From NCBI GenBank assembly GCA_963663675.1, contig OY760498.1:2852001-2916000 (forward strand): 64,000 nt of DNA. Direction: 5' to 3'. This document shows positions 9,511-18,641 of the stretch, in pieces. Source of the stretch: CAINVV01 sp963663675. Lineage in GTDB: Bacteria > Bacteroidota > Bacteroidia > Bacteroidales > Prolixibacteraceae. The notes under the pieces are model-generated. The model worked only from the letters and a program-made list of their open reading frames with translations. It was not told the DNA's origin and ran no database searches. A program made the translations under genes and the position numbers. Position 1 is the stretch's first letter; every line of letters starts with the position of its first letter.

Positions 9511-11295
9511 ATGTTAAAAGGACACCCCAGAGGCCTAATTGTAGCCTTTTTCGCCAACATGGGCGAGCGGTTTGGTTTTTACACCATGATGGCAATCCTG
9601 GTACTTTTTCTGCAGGTCAAATATGGACTGACTGAACAGGAAGCAGGAAGCTATTACAGCAATTTTTACTTCGCAATATATGCTCTTGCATTGATTGGAG
9701 GACTTATTGCTGACTCGACCAATAAATACAAACTGATCATTCTTGCAGGAATTCTGATCATGCTCACAGGCTATATTCTAATGGCAATACCGGGACTCTC
9801 ACTAACTCTGACACTGGTATCGCTTTTTGTTATCGCCTTCGGGAACGGGATGTTTAAAGGCAATCTCCAGGCAGTAGTCGGGCAACTTTATGATAATCCG
9901 AAATATTCCAAAATGCGTGATTCCGCCTTCATGGTATTTTATATGGGAATCAATGTCGGCGCCTTTTTCGCACCCCACGCAGCCAATGGCATACGCAACT
10001 GGTGGCTAAAAACCAACGGATTTCTGCATGATGGCAGTTTACCTGCACTTTGCCACCAGTATATTGACGGAAAATTAGCAGATACAGCACAATTTCAAGC
10101 ACTTGCACAAAAAGTAACACTTTCCGGACAGGTAGGTGACCTTGGACAGTTTGCACACAACTATATCGACGTTTTCTCCAGGGGATACAACTATGCTTTC
10201 GGCGTTGCTGCCGGTGCCATGGTGATTTCCCTGCTGGTATACCTGTTTTTCCAGAAACATCTGCCCAATAAAGAAAAAGTTACTGCCGCCAATGCAGTTA
10301 AAATTGAGAGCGGCACAAAATCCCTGATCATTGCACTTCTTGTTGCCGGTGCCCTCTTTTCAATTATCTACTTTGGATTAAATAATATCGATATGGCCCT
10401 GGCAGTCAGTCTTTTCGCAGCCTTTGCCACCTGGATTATCCTGATAGCCAACAAAGAGGAGAAACCTCGGATCATGGCACTGCTCATGGTATTCCTGGTT
10501 GTAATTTTCTTTTGGATGTCATTCCATCAGAATGGTCTGACACTCACGTTCTTTGCCCGTGACTATATTGCTAAACAGGTCGGGCCGGTCACCAACTTGT
10601 TTTTTGGTCCGTGGTCCATCCTGTGTGTTTTTGGCGCCCTTGCCGGCCTTTTCGTTGCAATTGGCAAGGAAAAAACAATGAATGAGCGTCTTATGGGCAT
10701 CGGACTTGTTGTTGTAGGATCAGTTCTGGCCTGGTTGTATGTCAAATCTTACCAGCCGGAGAATGCAATTGCACCTGAGATCTTCCAGTCCTTCAACCCG
10801 TTATTTATTGTCTTCCTTACGCCATTGGTGATGAGTGTATTCGGCTGGCTGAACAGGAAGAATATCGAGCCATCCACCCCAAAAAAGATCGGCTTCGGAA
10901 TGATCATTGCAGCGGTGGCATTTATGCTGATACTGGTGTCCTCCCTCAATATGGTCTCTCCACACACGCTTAACGGACAGGCGGTTCCTGATTCTTCCAG
11001 GGTAACTCCTTACTGGCTGATCAACGGATACCTCATATTCACGATTGCAGAACTGTTCCTCAGCCCGATGGGACTCTCCTTTGTCTCCAAAGTAGCGCCT
11101 CCGCGCTTCCAGGGACTTATGCAGGGTGGCTGGCTGCTCGCTACTGCTGTAGGCAACAAATTGCTGGTTGTCGGCAGTTATTTCTGGAGCAGACTCGACC
11201 TCTGGATGTTATGGTCCATCTTCATCATATGCTGTTTGTTGTCAGCAGCATTTATGTTTACGATGCTGAAGAAACTGGAAAGAGTCACAAATTAA
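9511..11295 (+). CDS. Proton-dependent oligopeptide transporter (POT/PTR family)
   Basis: An inner-membrane symporter that imports di- and tripeptides with protons. The family motif ExxERFxYY appears as NMGERFGFYTM at residues 16-26, and the second PTR signature as FYMGINVGAFFAP around residue 148. About 14 hydrophobic segments fill its 594 residues, with a longer soluble loop near residues 170-215 (HDGSLPALCHQYIDGKLADTAQ), a common insertion in Bacteroidota members. Together with the MFS-pepD operon 3 kb away it indicates peptide feeding. It is transcribed alone, converging on hydF. Confidence 0.92.
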   Translation: MLKGHPRGLIVAFFANMGERFGFYTMMAILVLFLQVKYGLTEQEAGSYYSNFYFAIYALALIGGLIADSTNKYKLIILAGILIMLTGYILMAIPGLSLTLTLVSLFVIAFGNGMFKGNLQAVVGQLYDNPKYSKMRDSAFMVFYMGINVGAFFAPHAANGIRNWWLKTNGFLHDGSLPALCHQYIDGKLADTAQFQALAQKVTLSGQVGDLGQFAHNYIDVFSRGYNYAFGVAAGAMVISLLVYLFFQKHLPNKEKVTAANAVKIESGTKSLIIALLVAGALFSIIYFGLNNIDMALAVSLFAAFATWIILIANKEEKPRIMALLMVFLVVIFFWMSFHQNGLTLTFFARDYIAKQVGPVTNLFFGPWSILCVFGALAGLFVAIGKEKTMNERLMGIGLVVVGSVLAWLYVKSYQPENAIAPEIFQSFNPLFIVFLTPLVMSVFGWLNRKNIEPSTPKKIGFGMIIAAVAFMLILVSSLNMVSPHTLNGQAVPDSSRVTPYWLINGYLIFTIAELFLSPMGLSFVSKVAPPRFQGLMQGGWLLATAVGNKLLVVGSYFWSRLDLWMLWSIFIICCLLSAAFMFTMLKKLERVTN

Positions 11296-11306
11296 ATATT
11301 TTGGGT

Positions 11307-11510
11307 TTTGGATTTTCGAATTAGCAACTGTTTACAATTATAACACAGAGAATAATTTTCAATTAATTGAAAATATTGGGTCTATAGAAATTTTTCCATC
11401 CTGCATTTTCATGATGGAGTTATAAATTCTCTGTATAAGAATTTTTAACCGCTTCTGAATTGAGGCAATATGCGTTCGAATAATGACAGTTGCTGAATCG
11501 AAAATCCAAA
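11307..11510. repeat. 204-bp inverted-repeat element between POT gene and hydF
   Basis: Left arm 11307-11331 and right arm 11486-11510 are reverse complements at 23 of 25 positions (both contain GCAACTGT and TTTGGATTTTCGA). Inside are a perfect 18-bp palindrome (TTTTCAATTAATTGAAAA near 11357) and a looser ACAGAGAA/TTCTCTGT pair. The element begins 12 bp after one stop codon and ends one base before the hydF stop, and the outer arms are built of 7-bp units. It could be a bidirectional terminator, a small non-autonomous repeat element, or both. It has no coding potential. Confidence 0.7.
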
Positions 11511-11511
11511 T

Positions 11512-12798
11512 TTAATTCCAGGGTTTCAAAACCTTGTCCAGCATCCCTTTCCCCTGCAGGTAGGAAAGAAAAATCCCGTAATTGGTAATTGGGATGCCGA
11601 ATTTTTTGAGGTCACGCAGCCTGGCCGACATTTTTTGGGGAGTAATCATGCACCCACCGCAGTGTATGACAAGCCTGACACTTTCCAGTTCTTCGTAATC
11701 CGGCCATTCCCTGCCAAATACATGCCTGATGTTGACACCCGGGTGGTGCTTTTTGATTAAGTCCGGAATCTGCACAGTTCCGATGTCTTCACGGATCCTT
11801 GAATGGTTGCATGCCTCGGCAATCAAAATGGTATCGCCCTGATTCAATGTTTCCATCACTTGCACCGCTCCGGCAAAATCAACCAGCTTGCCCCTGCTCA
11901 TATAATTGATCATCATGATGGAGAAAGTAGTCAGTTCGATGTCGTCCGGGGTCCATTTTGCCATAATGTCCATCGCCTGGGAATCGGTAATGATCGCTTT
12001 TGGCCTGCGGACAAAACCAGCCAGGAAGTTTTCCCACCTCATTTTTTCGGATTCATCGCCATTCCTGGCCTTCATAAGGTTCATCCTGAAAGAAACGGGG
12101 TATCCCCAGTGTCGGGTGATATACTCTTCAGCCATTGCCTGCGGCCTCAGGTATCTTCCCGGTGGTGTTTCCTCGTCCATTGGAATATTCAGGATATAAA
12201 ATTCATCCGGCCCGACAAAAGGGAGCAACTCAACAGGAACATTCTTAGGAAGGTATTGATCCTGGATGAATGACAACAGCAAAGACCTGTTCTCAAGGTT
12301 TAGTACAGAAAAATTGATGGATGGAAATCTCTTTAAATCTGGCATTTCCTTTTCAATGGAGGGAATTTTTTCCACGTCAGGTAAATTAAAAAGATTATAA
12401 ATAACAATAATCTGTTTTTCTTCCTCAATTGCTTCATTCAGAAGCAGTTTATCAGCCTTCAAACCAGGGGAGGCAGGATTTATGACCAGCACTACAAGGT
12501 CACATTCCTTGAGCGCGGCATATACCTTCTTGCGTTTCTTTTCCCCGAGAAGACGGGATTCGTCAAATCCGGCCGTATCCATCAATTTCACCGGACCGAT
12601 TCCATGTATTTCCATCAGGGTAACCCTGGTGTCTGCTGTTGTTCCCGGTGTTGCGTCAACGATAGAACTTTCCTGCTGAGTTAGGAGGTTCATCAGGGAA
12701 CTTTTGCCTGCATTCATTGAACCAAAAATGCCTATGATATCTCTTTCTGTCATTGTTTTATGCCCGGTTAAATTCATAATGCTGTCCGCTTGCTTCAA
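11512..12798 (-). CDS. hydF: [FeFe]-hydrogenase H-cluster maturation GTPase HydF
   Basis: Scaffold protein on which the 2Fe subcluster of [FeFe]-hydrogenase is assembled from HydE and HydG products and then delivered to HydA. The N-terminal GTPase domain has a P-loop GSMNAGKSS (residues 26-34), DTAGFDE as G3, and a central dimerisation domain. The C-terminal cluster-binding motif CxH-x46-HCxxC is complete (C330, H332, H379, C380, C383). Length 428 is normal. HydE, HydG and the hydrogenase are not in the window, so the maturation genes are dispersed. A start at M16 (MTERDIIG) is possible. Confidence 0.93.
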   Translation of the reverse strand: MKQADSIMNLTGHKTMTERDIIGIFGSMNAGKSSLMNLLTQQESSIVDATPGTTADTRVTLMEIHGIGPVKLMDTAGFDESRLLGEKKRKKVYAALKECDLVVLVINPASPGLKADKLLLNEAIEEEKQIIVIYNLFNLPDVEKIPSIEKEMPDLKRFPSINFSVLNLENRSLLLSFIQDQYLPKNVPVELLPFVGPDEFYILNIPMDEETPPGRYLRPQAMAEEYITRHWGYPVSFRMNLMKARNGDESEKMRWENFLAGFVRRPKAIITDSQAMDIMAKWTPDDIELTTFSIMMINYMSRGKLVDFAGAVQVMETLNQGDTILIAEACNHSRIREDIGTVQIPDLIKKHHPGVNIRHVFGREWPDYEELESVRLVIHCGGCMITPQKMSARLRDLKKFGIPITNYGIFLSYLQGKGMLDKVLKPWN

Positions 12799-12969
12799 AA
12801 ATAACTATATATAGGGAATGATTTTCCTGAAAAGATCAATTTCATTCATTTCTTTATAGATTTGTGATACAAATTGTAAAATTGAAATACCAATGGGACA
12901 ATTATTGCATCAACTGAAAATGAATATTCAGGTATTCCATGCGACAATTAAATAAATAATTATAAATGC

Positions 12970-13458
12970 ATGAAAAGAATAGCTGTCTTCCCTGGTTCAT
13001 TCGATCCTTTGACAATCGGGCACGAATCCATCATCAGGCGGGCCCTGCCGATGTTCGATGAGATCATTATCATGATTGGTTATAATTCAAACAAAAGGGC
13101 CTATTACCCTCTAAATAAACGCAAAGAGTGGATCAAGGCCGTTTTCCAGGATGAACCCAGGATCAAAGTGGGGAAATATGAAGGGCTGACAGTAGATTAT
13201 TGCAGGAAGGTTCATGCACAGTACATTCTCAGGGGACTGCGCACTGCTGCCGATTTTGAATACGAACGTGCTATCGGCCAAATGAATAAAAAGATGTATG
13301 AAGATATTGAAACGGTTTTTCTGCTCACACTGCCGGAACATACCGCCATTAATTCAACCATCGTCAGGGACATTATCCGCCACAGGGGGGATGCATCCCA
13401 GTTTCTGCCTGCCTGCCTGAATATTGAGGAATTTTACGATGACCAGGAAGATTTCTGA
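12970..13458 (+). CDS. coaD: Phosphopantetheine adenylyltransferase
   Basis: Transfers AMP from ATP to 4'-phosphopantetheine, the penultimate step of coenzyme A synthesis. The nucleotidyltransferase motif is FPGSFDPLTIGHESI near the N-terminus; RGLRTAADFEYE and INSTIVRDI are the other conserved blocks. At 162 residues it is the standard hexameric bacterial enzyme. The following gene starts two bases after the stop codon, so both are probably translated from one message. Confidence 0.96.
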   Translation: MKRIAVFPGSFDPLTIGHESIIRRALPMFDEIIIMIGYNSNKRAYYPLNKRKEWIKAVFQDEPRIKVGKYEGLTVDYCRKVHAQYILRGLRTAADFEYERAIGQMNKKMYEDIETVFLLTLPEHTAINSTIVRDIIRHRGDASQFLPACLNIEEFYDDQEDF

Positions 13459-13460
13459 GT

Positions 13461-14864
13461 ATGCACCGATTTTTACTGTTTTGTAGTTTTTTAATCTCTT
13501 TCGGATCGCTCGCAGGGCAAAACGTGAAAATACGAGGCCATGCCCCTGATTATGCAGGGAAAGAATTAATTTTTTATCATTTCCCTGAACCAGTTACCCA
13601 CCGTCAGCAAAAACTGGCAACGACAAAAATCGGGAAAGATGGCACATTGCAACTTTCATTCAAAATTTACCAGGCCACTGAGATATATACTGATCTCGAA
13701 AAATTCCAGGGCACATTGATTGTAGAACCCGGGAATGACTACGAGATATCCCTGCCGCCCTATTCCCCCCGAACTTCCGTTGAAGCAGCTAGTCCTTACT
13801 TTAAACCGGAGTTATTCTGGCTTGGCCTTAAGGGGATTAAAACCACAGACACCAACTTCCTGGTAAGGGCATTTCTTACTGACTACAACAAAGAAGTTGC
13901 AGCCCACACAAATGACATCTATCAGAAAAGATCCGCGGATACAGTAACTTCCATCATATCAAGACTTGAAAGAAACAATCCGGCCGGCAGTAACAGCTAT
14001 CTGAAAGTCTTGAAAACTTATAGTTACGGGGAGTTGGAGTATGCCATCACCGAACCGGACAAGGAACCTGCAATTAAAAAATATTTCGCTGCAAGCGAGG
14101 TGTCATTCTCAAACCCGGCCTACCAGCAACTTTTCAATGAGCTCTTTTCAGATTATCTCAGCTACAAATCTATTGATTTGCTGCACATTAAAAATGTTGT
14201 ACCGGGAAAACAAGGTGAATTCAACGGATGGGTAAACCAATTGAAACAAAGCGGATTTAAACAATCTGTAGCCGAACTTGTAGCCACAAAAAGTTTTTAC
14301 GACGGATATTTTTCAAATAAATTCGATAAACAACTCATGCTCAAAGGCTTAAAAGAAGCTGCCACACTTATTACTTTTAAACCCCTGAAAGATTGCCTGC
14401 CGGATATTATTCTGGGAATCTCCTCACTGCAGGAGGGAAATCCAGCTCCGGTCCTGAAACTTACTGACCAGAAGGAGGTTACTTCACCGCTCCGAACGAA
14501 TGGTAAATATCTGTACCTGGCCTTTTTCAGGAGCGACAGCAAAGACAGCCAGGCTGAACTAGATTCCCTGGTCACGCTGGACAAGAAACTTAGTACCATC
14601 CTGACGATTGTACCGATATCCATGGATAAGAACTTTGCCGGCTCAGTCAAACTCTGGAAGGATAAAAAATATCCCTGGCAGCTATACCGGCCGGCTGATC
14701 CCGATAAAGCCGAATCCGACTACTTGTTGCGGACGGTGCCGGTATTTTACCTTATATCACCGGATCAGAAGCTGGCACTTTCGCCGGCACTCTCGCCCAC
14801 TCACAATTTCGAAACGCTGTTTCTAAAACTTTACAGGGAAACCCGGTTCAAGCAAAAGAGGTAA
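13461..14864 (+). CDS. Exported protein with C-terminal thioredoxin-like fold lacking CxxC
   Basis: A 467-residue protein with a signal peptide (residues 1-19, ending SFGSLAGQ). The N-terminal 110 residues resemble the beta-rich DUF4369-type domain that precedes TlpA-like thioredoxins in Bacteroidota. The last 140 residues (from GNPAPVLKLTD) follow the thioredoxin/AhpC pattern up to a cis-Pro-like TVPVFYLI. Where TlpA has CxxC, this protein reads FFRSDSKDSQAEL, so disulfide chemistry is not expected. It may be a structural or binding member of the family. It sits 2 bp after coaD, apparently a translational coupling without obvious functional link. Confidence 0.65.
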   Translation: MHRFLLFCSFLISFGSLAGQNVKIRGHAPDYAGKELIFYHFPEPVTHRQQKLATTKIGKDGTLQLSFKIYQATEIYTDLEKFQGTLIVEPGNDYEISLPPYSPRTSVEAASPYFKPELFWLGLKGIKTTDTNFLVRAFLTDYNKEVAAHTNDIYQKRSADTVTSIISRLERNNPAGSNSYLKVLKTYSYGELEYAITEPDKEPAIKKYFAASEVSFSNPAYQQLFNELFSDYLSYKSIDLLHIKNVVPGKQGEFNGWVNQLKQSGFKQSVAELVATKSFYDGYFSNKFDKQLMLKGLKEAATLITFKPLKDCLPDIILGISSLQEGNPAPVLKLTDQKEVTSPLRTNGKYLYLAFFRSDSKDSQAELDSLVTLDKKLSTILTIVPISMDKNFAGSVKLWKDKKYPWQLYRPADPDKAESDYLLRTVPVFYLISPDQKLALSPALSPTHNFETLFLKLYRETRFKQKR

Positions 14865-14925
14865 ATCATTAGTTATCAATTGACAATGGACCATAATACG
14901 ATAGATTAGGACTACCTTTTGCTGG

Positions 14926-16950
14926 TTATCTGGATCCTACCTGAACCACCGGAAATTCAGCAATTCTCAATGTTGTGCAACCATACGGAATAAGTGAAAT
15001 TTCAACCGGCGGATCTGTCTTAAGCTGATATTGTTCACTGTAGGGCAACGGTCCTGCTGAACCATTGTACAAGGTCCAGAAAGGAATTATAACACCTTTG
15101 GTTTTTATTTCAACAGGAGCATTTTCCTGGTTCCAGGGGTAAACATCGGGCTTGAGGCTCTTTTTGACAACTTCAAAATCTTTTCCAATATTTTTCACTG
15201 AGGAGGCAATCAAACCATAATTCCATGGAGTTAACGGATTTACTTCGTAATAGAATTCACCGTACTTGTCATGATTGGCAACTTTCCTCCACTCCTCGCC
15301 AATTTTCAAGGCATAAACGAGCGGACCGCGTTCGACTGTTGCTGAATTCTCATACCACCGACTGACAGAAATCTCCATTGGCAGGGATAGTTCAACGACA
15401 TCTCCGTCCGACCATTCCCGGGCTATTGCTATGATCCGGTTACCTTCAGCTTCACTCCAGGTTTTGCCGTTGACGGTAATGACAGCTTTTTTACACCAGG
15501 CAGGAATCCTCAGGTGAAAAGGGAAACCAGTTTTTTTGTCCATGGAAAATACAAAGCGGATTGATTCATCAAACGGATAGGATGTAGATTCTGTTATAGC
15601 AATTTCAGAGCCATTCCCAACTTTCATTCTCACTTTGGAAGGAGCATAAACCAATGCAGCTACCCCCTGATCTTCGGAAGCATACCAGAGATTCTGAGTA
15701 AATTTTGGCCATCCCTGGTGCATGTTGGAAGTACAACACGGATAGCCTGTGAGTGGTCCGAAAAGCTGTCCAGTACCATCATAGGAAGTGTTGAAATTTC
15801 TTGGATGACGTTTGACAACAACCTGGTTGATCTGCTGAAAATACTGCCGGCTGTCATAATTATCTGTTGCCTGGGTCGGCAGCGCGTTGAATGCCACCCT
15901 TTCCAGCTGATCTGCAAATGCTACTTCACCTGTAATCGGAAGGATTGTTTCCATCGAAAACATCATTTCAACTGCCGAACAGAATTCGGACCCCTGTGTC
16001 GGGTTGTTGCCGTGCAACATTTCGTCTGCGCCATACAATCCATCAGGAAATCCATGGAAATCGTGAAGGTCGTTCAATCCCGCCTTTACAGCCTCAACAT
16101 ATTTTGCCTCTTTTTTCTGCTGGTAATAGACACCGGGTTCTTTCATTCCCTGTGCGACATTCACACAATGAAAACTCCATTGGTAACGCAATTTTCCAGT
16201 CAGAAATGACTCTGTCCAGTTCACTGTCTGATTATGGATCAACTCAGCCAACTGAAGCAAATACTTCTCCCCTGTCAGGTTATAAAGCCAGTAAACAATC
16301 ATCAGGTTATCCCCTCCACGATCTGCACCCCAGTGAGTCCAGTGATCCAGCGGTGTTTTTGGCAATTCAGACAATTGATATTTGAAATAATTGAGCATCA
16401 ACTTAATAACCCGATTATCACCGGTAGAAGTGTAATATTGCTGTAAAAATTTCAGGACCACCATCTTGGGCCACCAATCCCTTGCATTAGTTCGCTGGAG
16501 TCCGGATTCCTGTTCACGGTCGACCGAAGGACCGAAATAACCGTCAGGTTGTGAACTGTTGAGCGCCCATTCGACCCATGGTTTGACCTTTGCGATCAGT
16601 TCCTGGTCCTTTAAGATGTATGCCAGCGGCAACAACCCGTCAATCCAGTATGGACCTCTTTCCCATACATCGCCGTCGCCGCCCAGCCATCCATTTCTCC
16701 TGCCCATGACTTTCTCATAAATTACATCAAGGTGCCCGGTCATGCCGTTTTTCTGTCGCAACAGCTGATCCTTCAGCCAACCTTCCGGGGAGATGGCCCC
16801 AAGCGGCAACTCTATAAAAGGTTTTCGTATAAGTGGTTCCCTGTTATTCAGATAGTTAGGTTGCGTAGACACGGTTGATTGTGCCATCAATGGTACAGTA
16901 AATAATAAGACCAGTATCAACATCAAAACCGGGTTTAAAATATTCTTCAT
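14926..16950 (-). CDS. GH127/GH146-type beta-L-arabinofuranosidase (DUF1680)
   Basis: A 674-residue exported glycosidase; residues 1-23 are a signal peptide ending LMAQ. The (alpha/alpha)6 barrel carries the zinc-thiolate catalytic set of the family: E322 and C324 in GSEFCSAVEMM, C405 and C406 in GYPCCTSNMHQGW, corresponding to the Glu-Cys-Cys-Cys cluster of the Bifidobacterium enzyme. One of the paired cysteines acts as nucleophile. It probably releases L-arabinofuranose, or a related sugar, from plant or algal glycans. No transporter pair or other carbohydrate genes are adjacent. Substrate range within DUF1680 is wide, so the specificity is inferred. Confidence 0.85.
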   Translation of the reverse strand: MKNILNPVLMLILVLLFTVPLMAQSTVSTQPNYLNNREPLIRKPFIELPLGAISPEGWLKDQLLRQKNGMTGHLDVIYEKVMGRRNGWLGGDGDVWERGPYWIDGLLPLAYILKDQELIAKVKPWVEWALNSSQPDGYFGPSVDREQESGLQRTNARDWWPKMVVLKFLQQYYTSTGDNRVIKLMLNYFKYQLSELPKTPLDHWTHWGADRGGDNLMIVYWLYNLTGEKYLLQLAELIHNQTVNWTESFLTGKLRYQWSFHCVNVAQGMKEPGVYYQQKKEAKYVEAVKAGLNDLHDFHGFPDGLYGADEMLHGNNPTQGSEFCSAVEMMFSMETILPITGEVAFADQLERVAFNALPTQATDNYDSRQYFQQINQVVVKRHPRNFNTSYDGTGQLFGPLTGYPCCTSNMHQGWPKFTQNLWYASEDQGVAALVYAPSKVRMKVGNGSEIAITESTSYPFDESIRFVFSMDKKTGFPFHLRIPAWCKKAVITVNGKTWSEAEGNRIIAIAREWSDGDVVELSLPMEISVSRWYENSATVERGPLVYALKIGEEWRKVANHDKYGEFYYEVNPLTPWNYGLIASSVKNIGKDFEVVKKSLKPDVYPWNQENAPVEIKTKGVIIPFWTLYNGSAGPLPYSEQYQLKTDPPVEISLIPYGCTTLRIAEFPVVQVGSR

Positions 16951-17396
16951 CTAAAGTTAATTTTTAGGCATTTTACATCTTGTATTTACTTATTTACGTC
17001 TTAACTAATTGCCAAACAACATTATTCCAATAATTTACATCCTCGCTACGCGTCTGTTATCCATTGTCAATTGTTAATTTCTTCATACATCTGAACCCGA
17101 CAGATCCGCTTATTTCAAACCCCCGGGAAACCCGAAGCAAAATTTGCCTGCCATGCAATTCCCTGCCCGTGTCCGGAAAATCTTACCCGGGTAATGCCCT
17201 GCAGTCATAAGCGTCATCAGGCTCTATATCAGAAGCCAACACGGCCAAAAATACTTATTCTCATTTCGAAGGTTTGATGCCGATCCGACTATTTAACTGA
17301 TCGCCATTTCATTCGATTCTCCGCTTAAACTCAATAAAACATAAGTCAACAGAAGAATAAAAATAGTAAAAATGCTTAGCTTTACAGAAAAAAATC
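16951..17396. other. Intergenic region between GH127-like gene and pyrE
   Basis: About 445 bp separating divergent genes. It contains a heptad-like segment near 17050-17085 (TTATCCA, TTGTCAA, TTGTTAA) whose 14-bp core CAATTGACAATGGA recurs inverted near 14878, on the other side of the GH127-like gene. No TAnnTTTG element with good spacing, tRNA or convincing reading frame is seen. Confidence 0.5.
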
Positions 17397-18029
17397 ATGG
17401 AACAAAGACAAATTGAAGTAGCCAGGCAATTGCTTGCTATCAACACCATAAAAATTCAGCCCGATTCACCTTTTACCTGGGCTTCAGGTTGGAAAGCCCC
17501 CATCTATTGCGACAACAGGAAAATTCTTTCTTATCCGGCTACCCGTACATTTATTTGTGAAGAATTTACTCGCATTGTCAGGGAGAAATATCCTGATGCA
17601 GAAGCTATTGCAGGAGTTGCAACCGGAGCAATTGCTCATGGTGTACTGGTAGCTGAGAAACTGGGATTACCTTTCATTTACATACGTTCTGCACCAAAAG
17701 GTCACGGTTTGGAGAACCTGATCGAAGGAGACATTCCACAGGGAACCAAAACTGTGATTATTGAAGACCTGGTATCTACAGGTACAAGTTCTCTAAATGC
17801 TGCAAAAGCCGTTCGCAATTACGGAGCCGAAGTATTGGGAATGCTCGCCATTTTCAGTTACAATTTCCCCCATGCCACAAAAAATTTCCTGGATGCAAAT
17901 GTGGAACTGACAACGCTCAGCAATTATAACATACTCTTGAAACTGGCGTACGATTCACGAGAAATAGATGACAGTCAGCTAGATAGCTTGAACAATTGGA
18001 GAAAAAATCCTGAAACCTGGGGACAATAA
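17397..18029 (+). CDS. pyrE: Orotate phosphoribosyltransferase
   Basis: Converts orotate and PRPP to orotidine 5'-phosphate in de novo pyrimidine synthesis. The PRPP-binding motif is VIIEDLVSTGTSS, and the flexible-loop lysine region is RSAPKGHG, both typical. The 210-residue length fits. Its stop is one base from the ATG of the next gene, an arrangement common in Bacteroidota where pyrE precedes a SRPBCC-fold protein. Confidence 0.95.
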   Translation: MEQRQIEVARQLLAINTIKIQPDSPFTWASGWKAPIYCDNRKILSYPATRTFICEEFTRIVREKYPDAEAIAGVATGAIAHGVLVAEKLGLPFIYIRSAPKGHGLENLIEGDIPQGTKTVIIEDLVSTGTSSLNAAKAVRNYGAEVLGMLAIFSYNFPHATKNFLDANVELTTLSNYNILLKLAYDSREIDDSQLDSLNNWRKNPETWGQ

Positions 18030-18030
18030 T

Positions 18031-18495
18031 ATGGGAATAGAGAAATATGTCAGTGAGCCTCGCCAGATCAATTTCGACCAGGAGTTGGTTTTCGCAAAAC
18101 TATCCAACCTAAAAAACCTCGAAAAAATTGTATCAGCGGAAAAAATTGAAGAATTAAAGAAAAAAAGCGGAGGCAGCGGAGATTTCAAATTAGAGGATTT
18201 TGTAGCGACGGAAGACCGCTGCAGTTTCAAAATTAATCCGGTGGGAAATGTCGGAATCGAAATTGTGGAACGTGATCCGTTTAAAACAATTAAGTTTCAA
18301 GGCGAGAAAGCTGTCCCCTTTCCTGTCACTTTTTGGGTACAATTGGCTCCTTTATCCATCCCGGGCTGCAAAATAAGGCTTACACTTCATGCAGAAATGA
18401 ACCCGATGATTAAAATGATGGTCAACAGTTATCTTGAAAAAGGGATTGAAAAACTAGCTGATCTTCTCGTTGGAATTGATTATTCCGTGGATTAA
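18031..18495 (+). CDS. SRPBCC-fold (START-like) family protein
   Basis: A 154-residue soluble protein with the strand-helix-strand pattern and long C-terminal helix (NPMIKMMVNSYLEKGIEKLADLL) of SRPBCC/polyketide-cyclase-like proteins, which usually bind hydrophobic ligands. The central motif ERDPFKTIKFQGE followed by a FWVQL strand agrees. The ligand is unknown. Translation is probably coupled to pyrE (1-bp gap), but no functional link to pyrimidines is established. Confidence 0.7.
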   Translation: MGIEKYVSEPRQINFDQELVFAKLSNLKNLEKIVSAEKIEELKKKSGGSGDFKLEDFVATEDRCSFKINPVGNVGIEIVERDPFKTIKFQGEKAVPFPVTFWVQLAPLSIPGCKIRLTLHAEMNPMIKMMVNSYLEKGIEKLADLLVGIDYSVD

Positions 18496-18641
18496 GCACC
18501 TGCGTTGCTGGCCAATGAAACATCTTGCAGAAATTTGGAAATCCGCATAAACTTTTGCCTGATCCTAAAGAATTTTCAGGTTTATATTAATTTTAAGTAA
18601 CTATTATTATCCCTGGTAACAATCCTGCTAACTTAAAATCT

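Noticed and set aside
11803..12273. 156-codon plus-strand open frame
   Set aside because: Antisense to hydF, whose cluster motif is encoded there.
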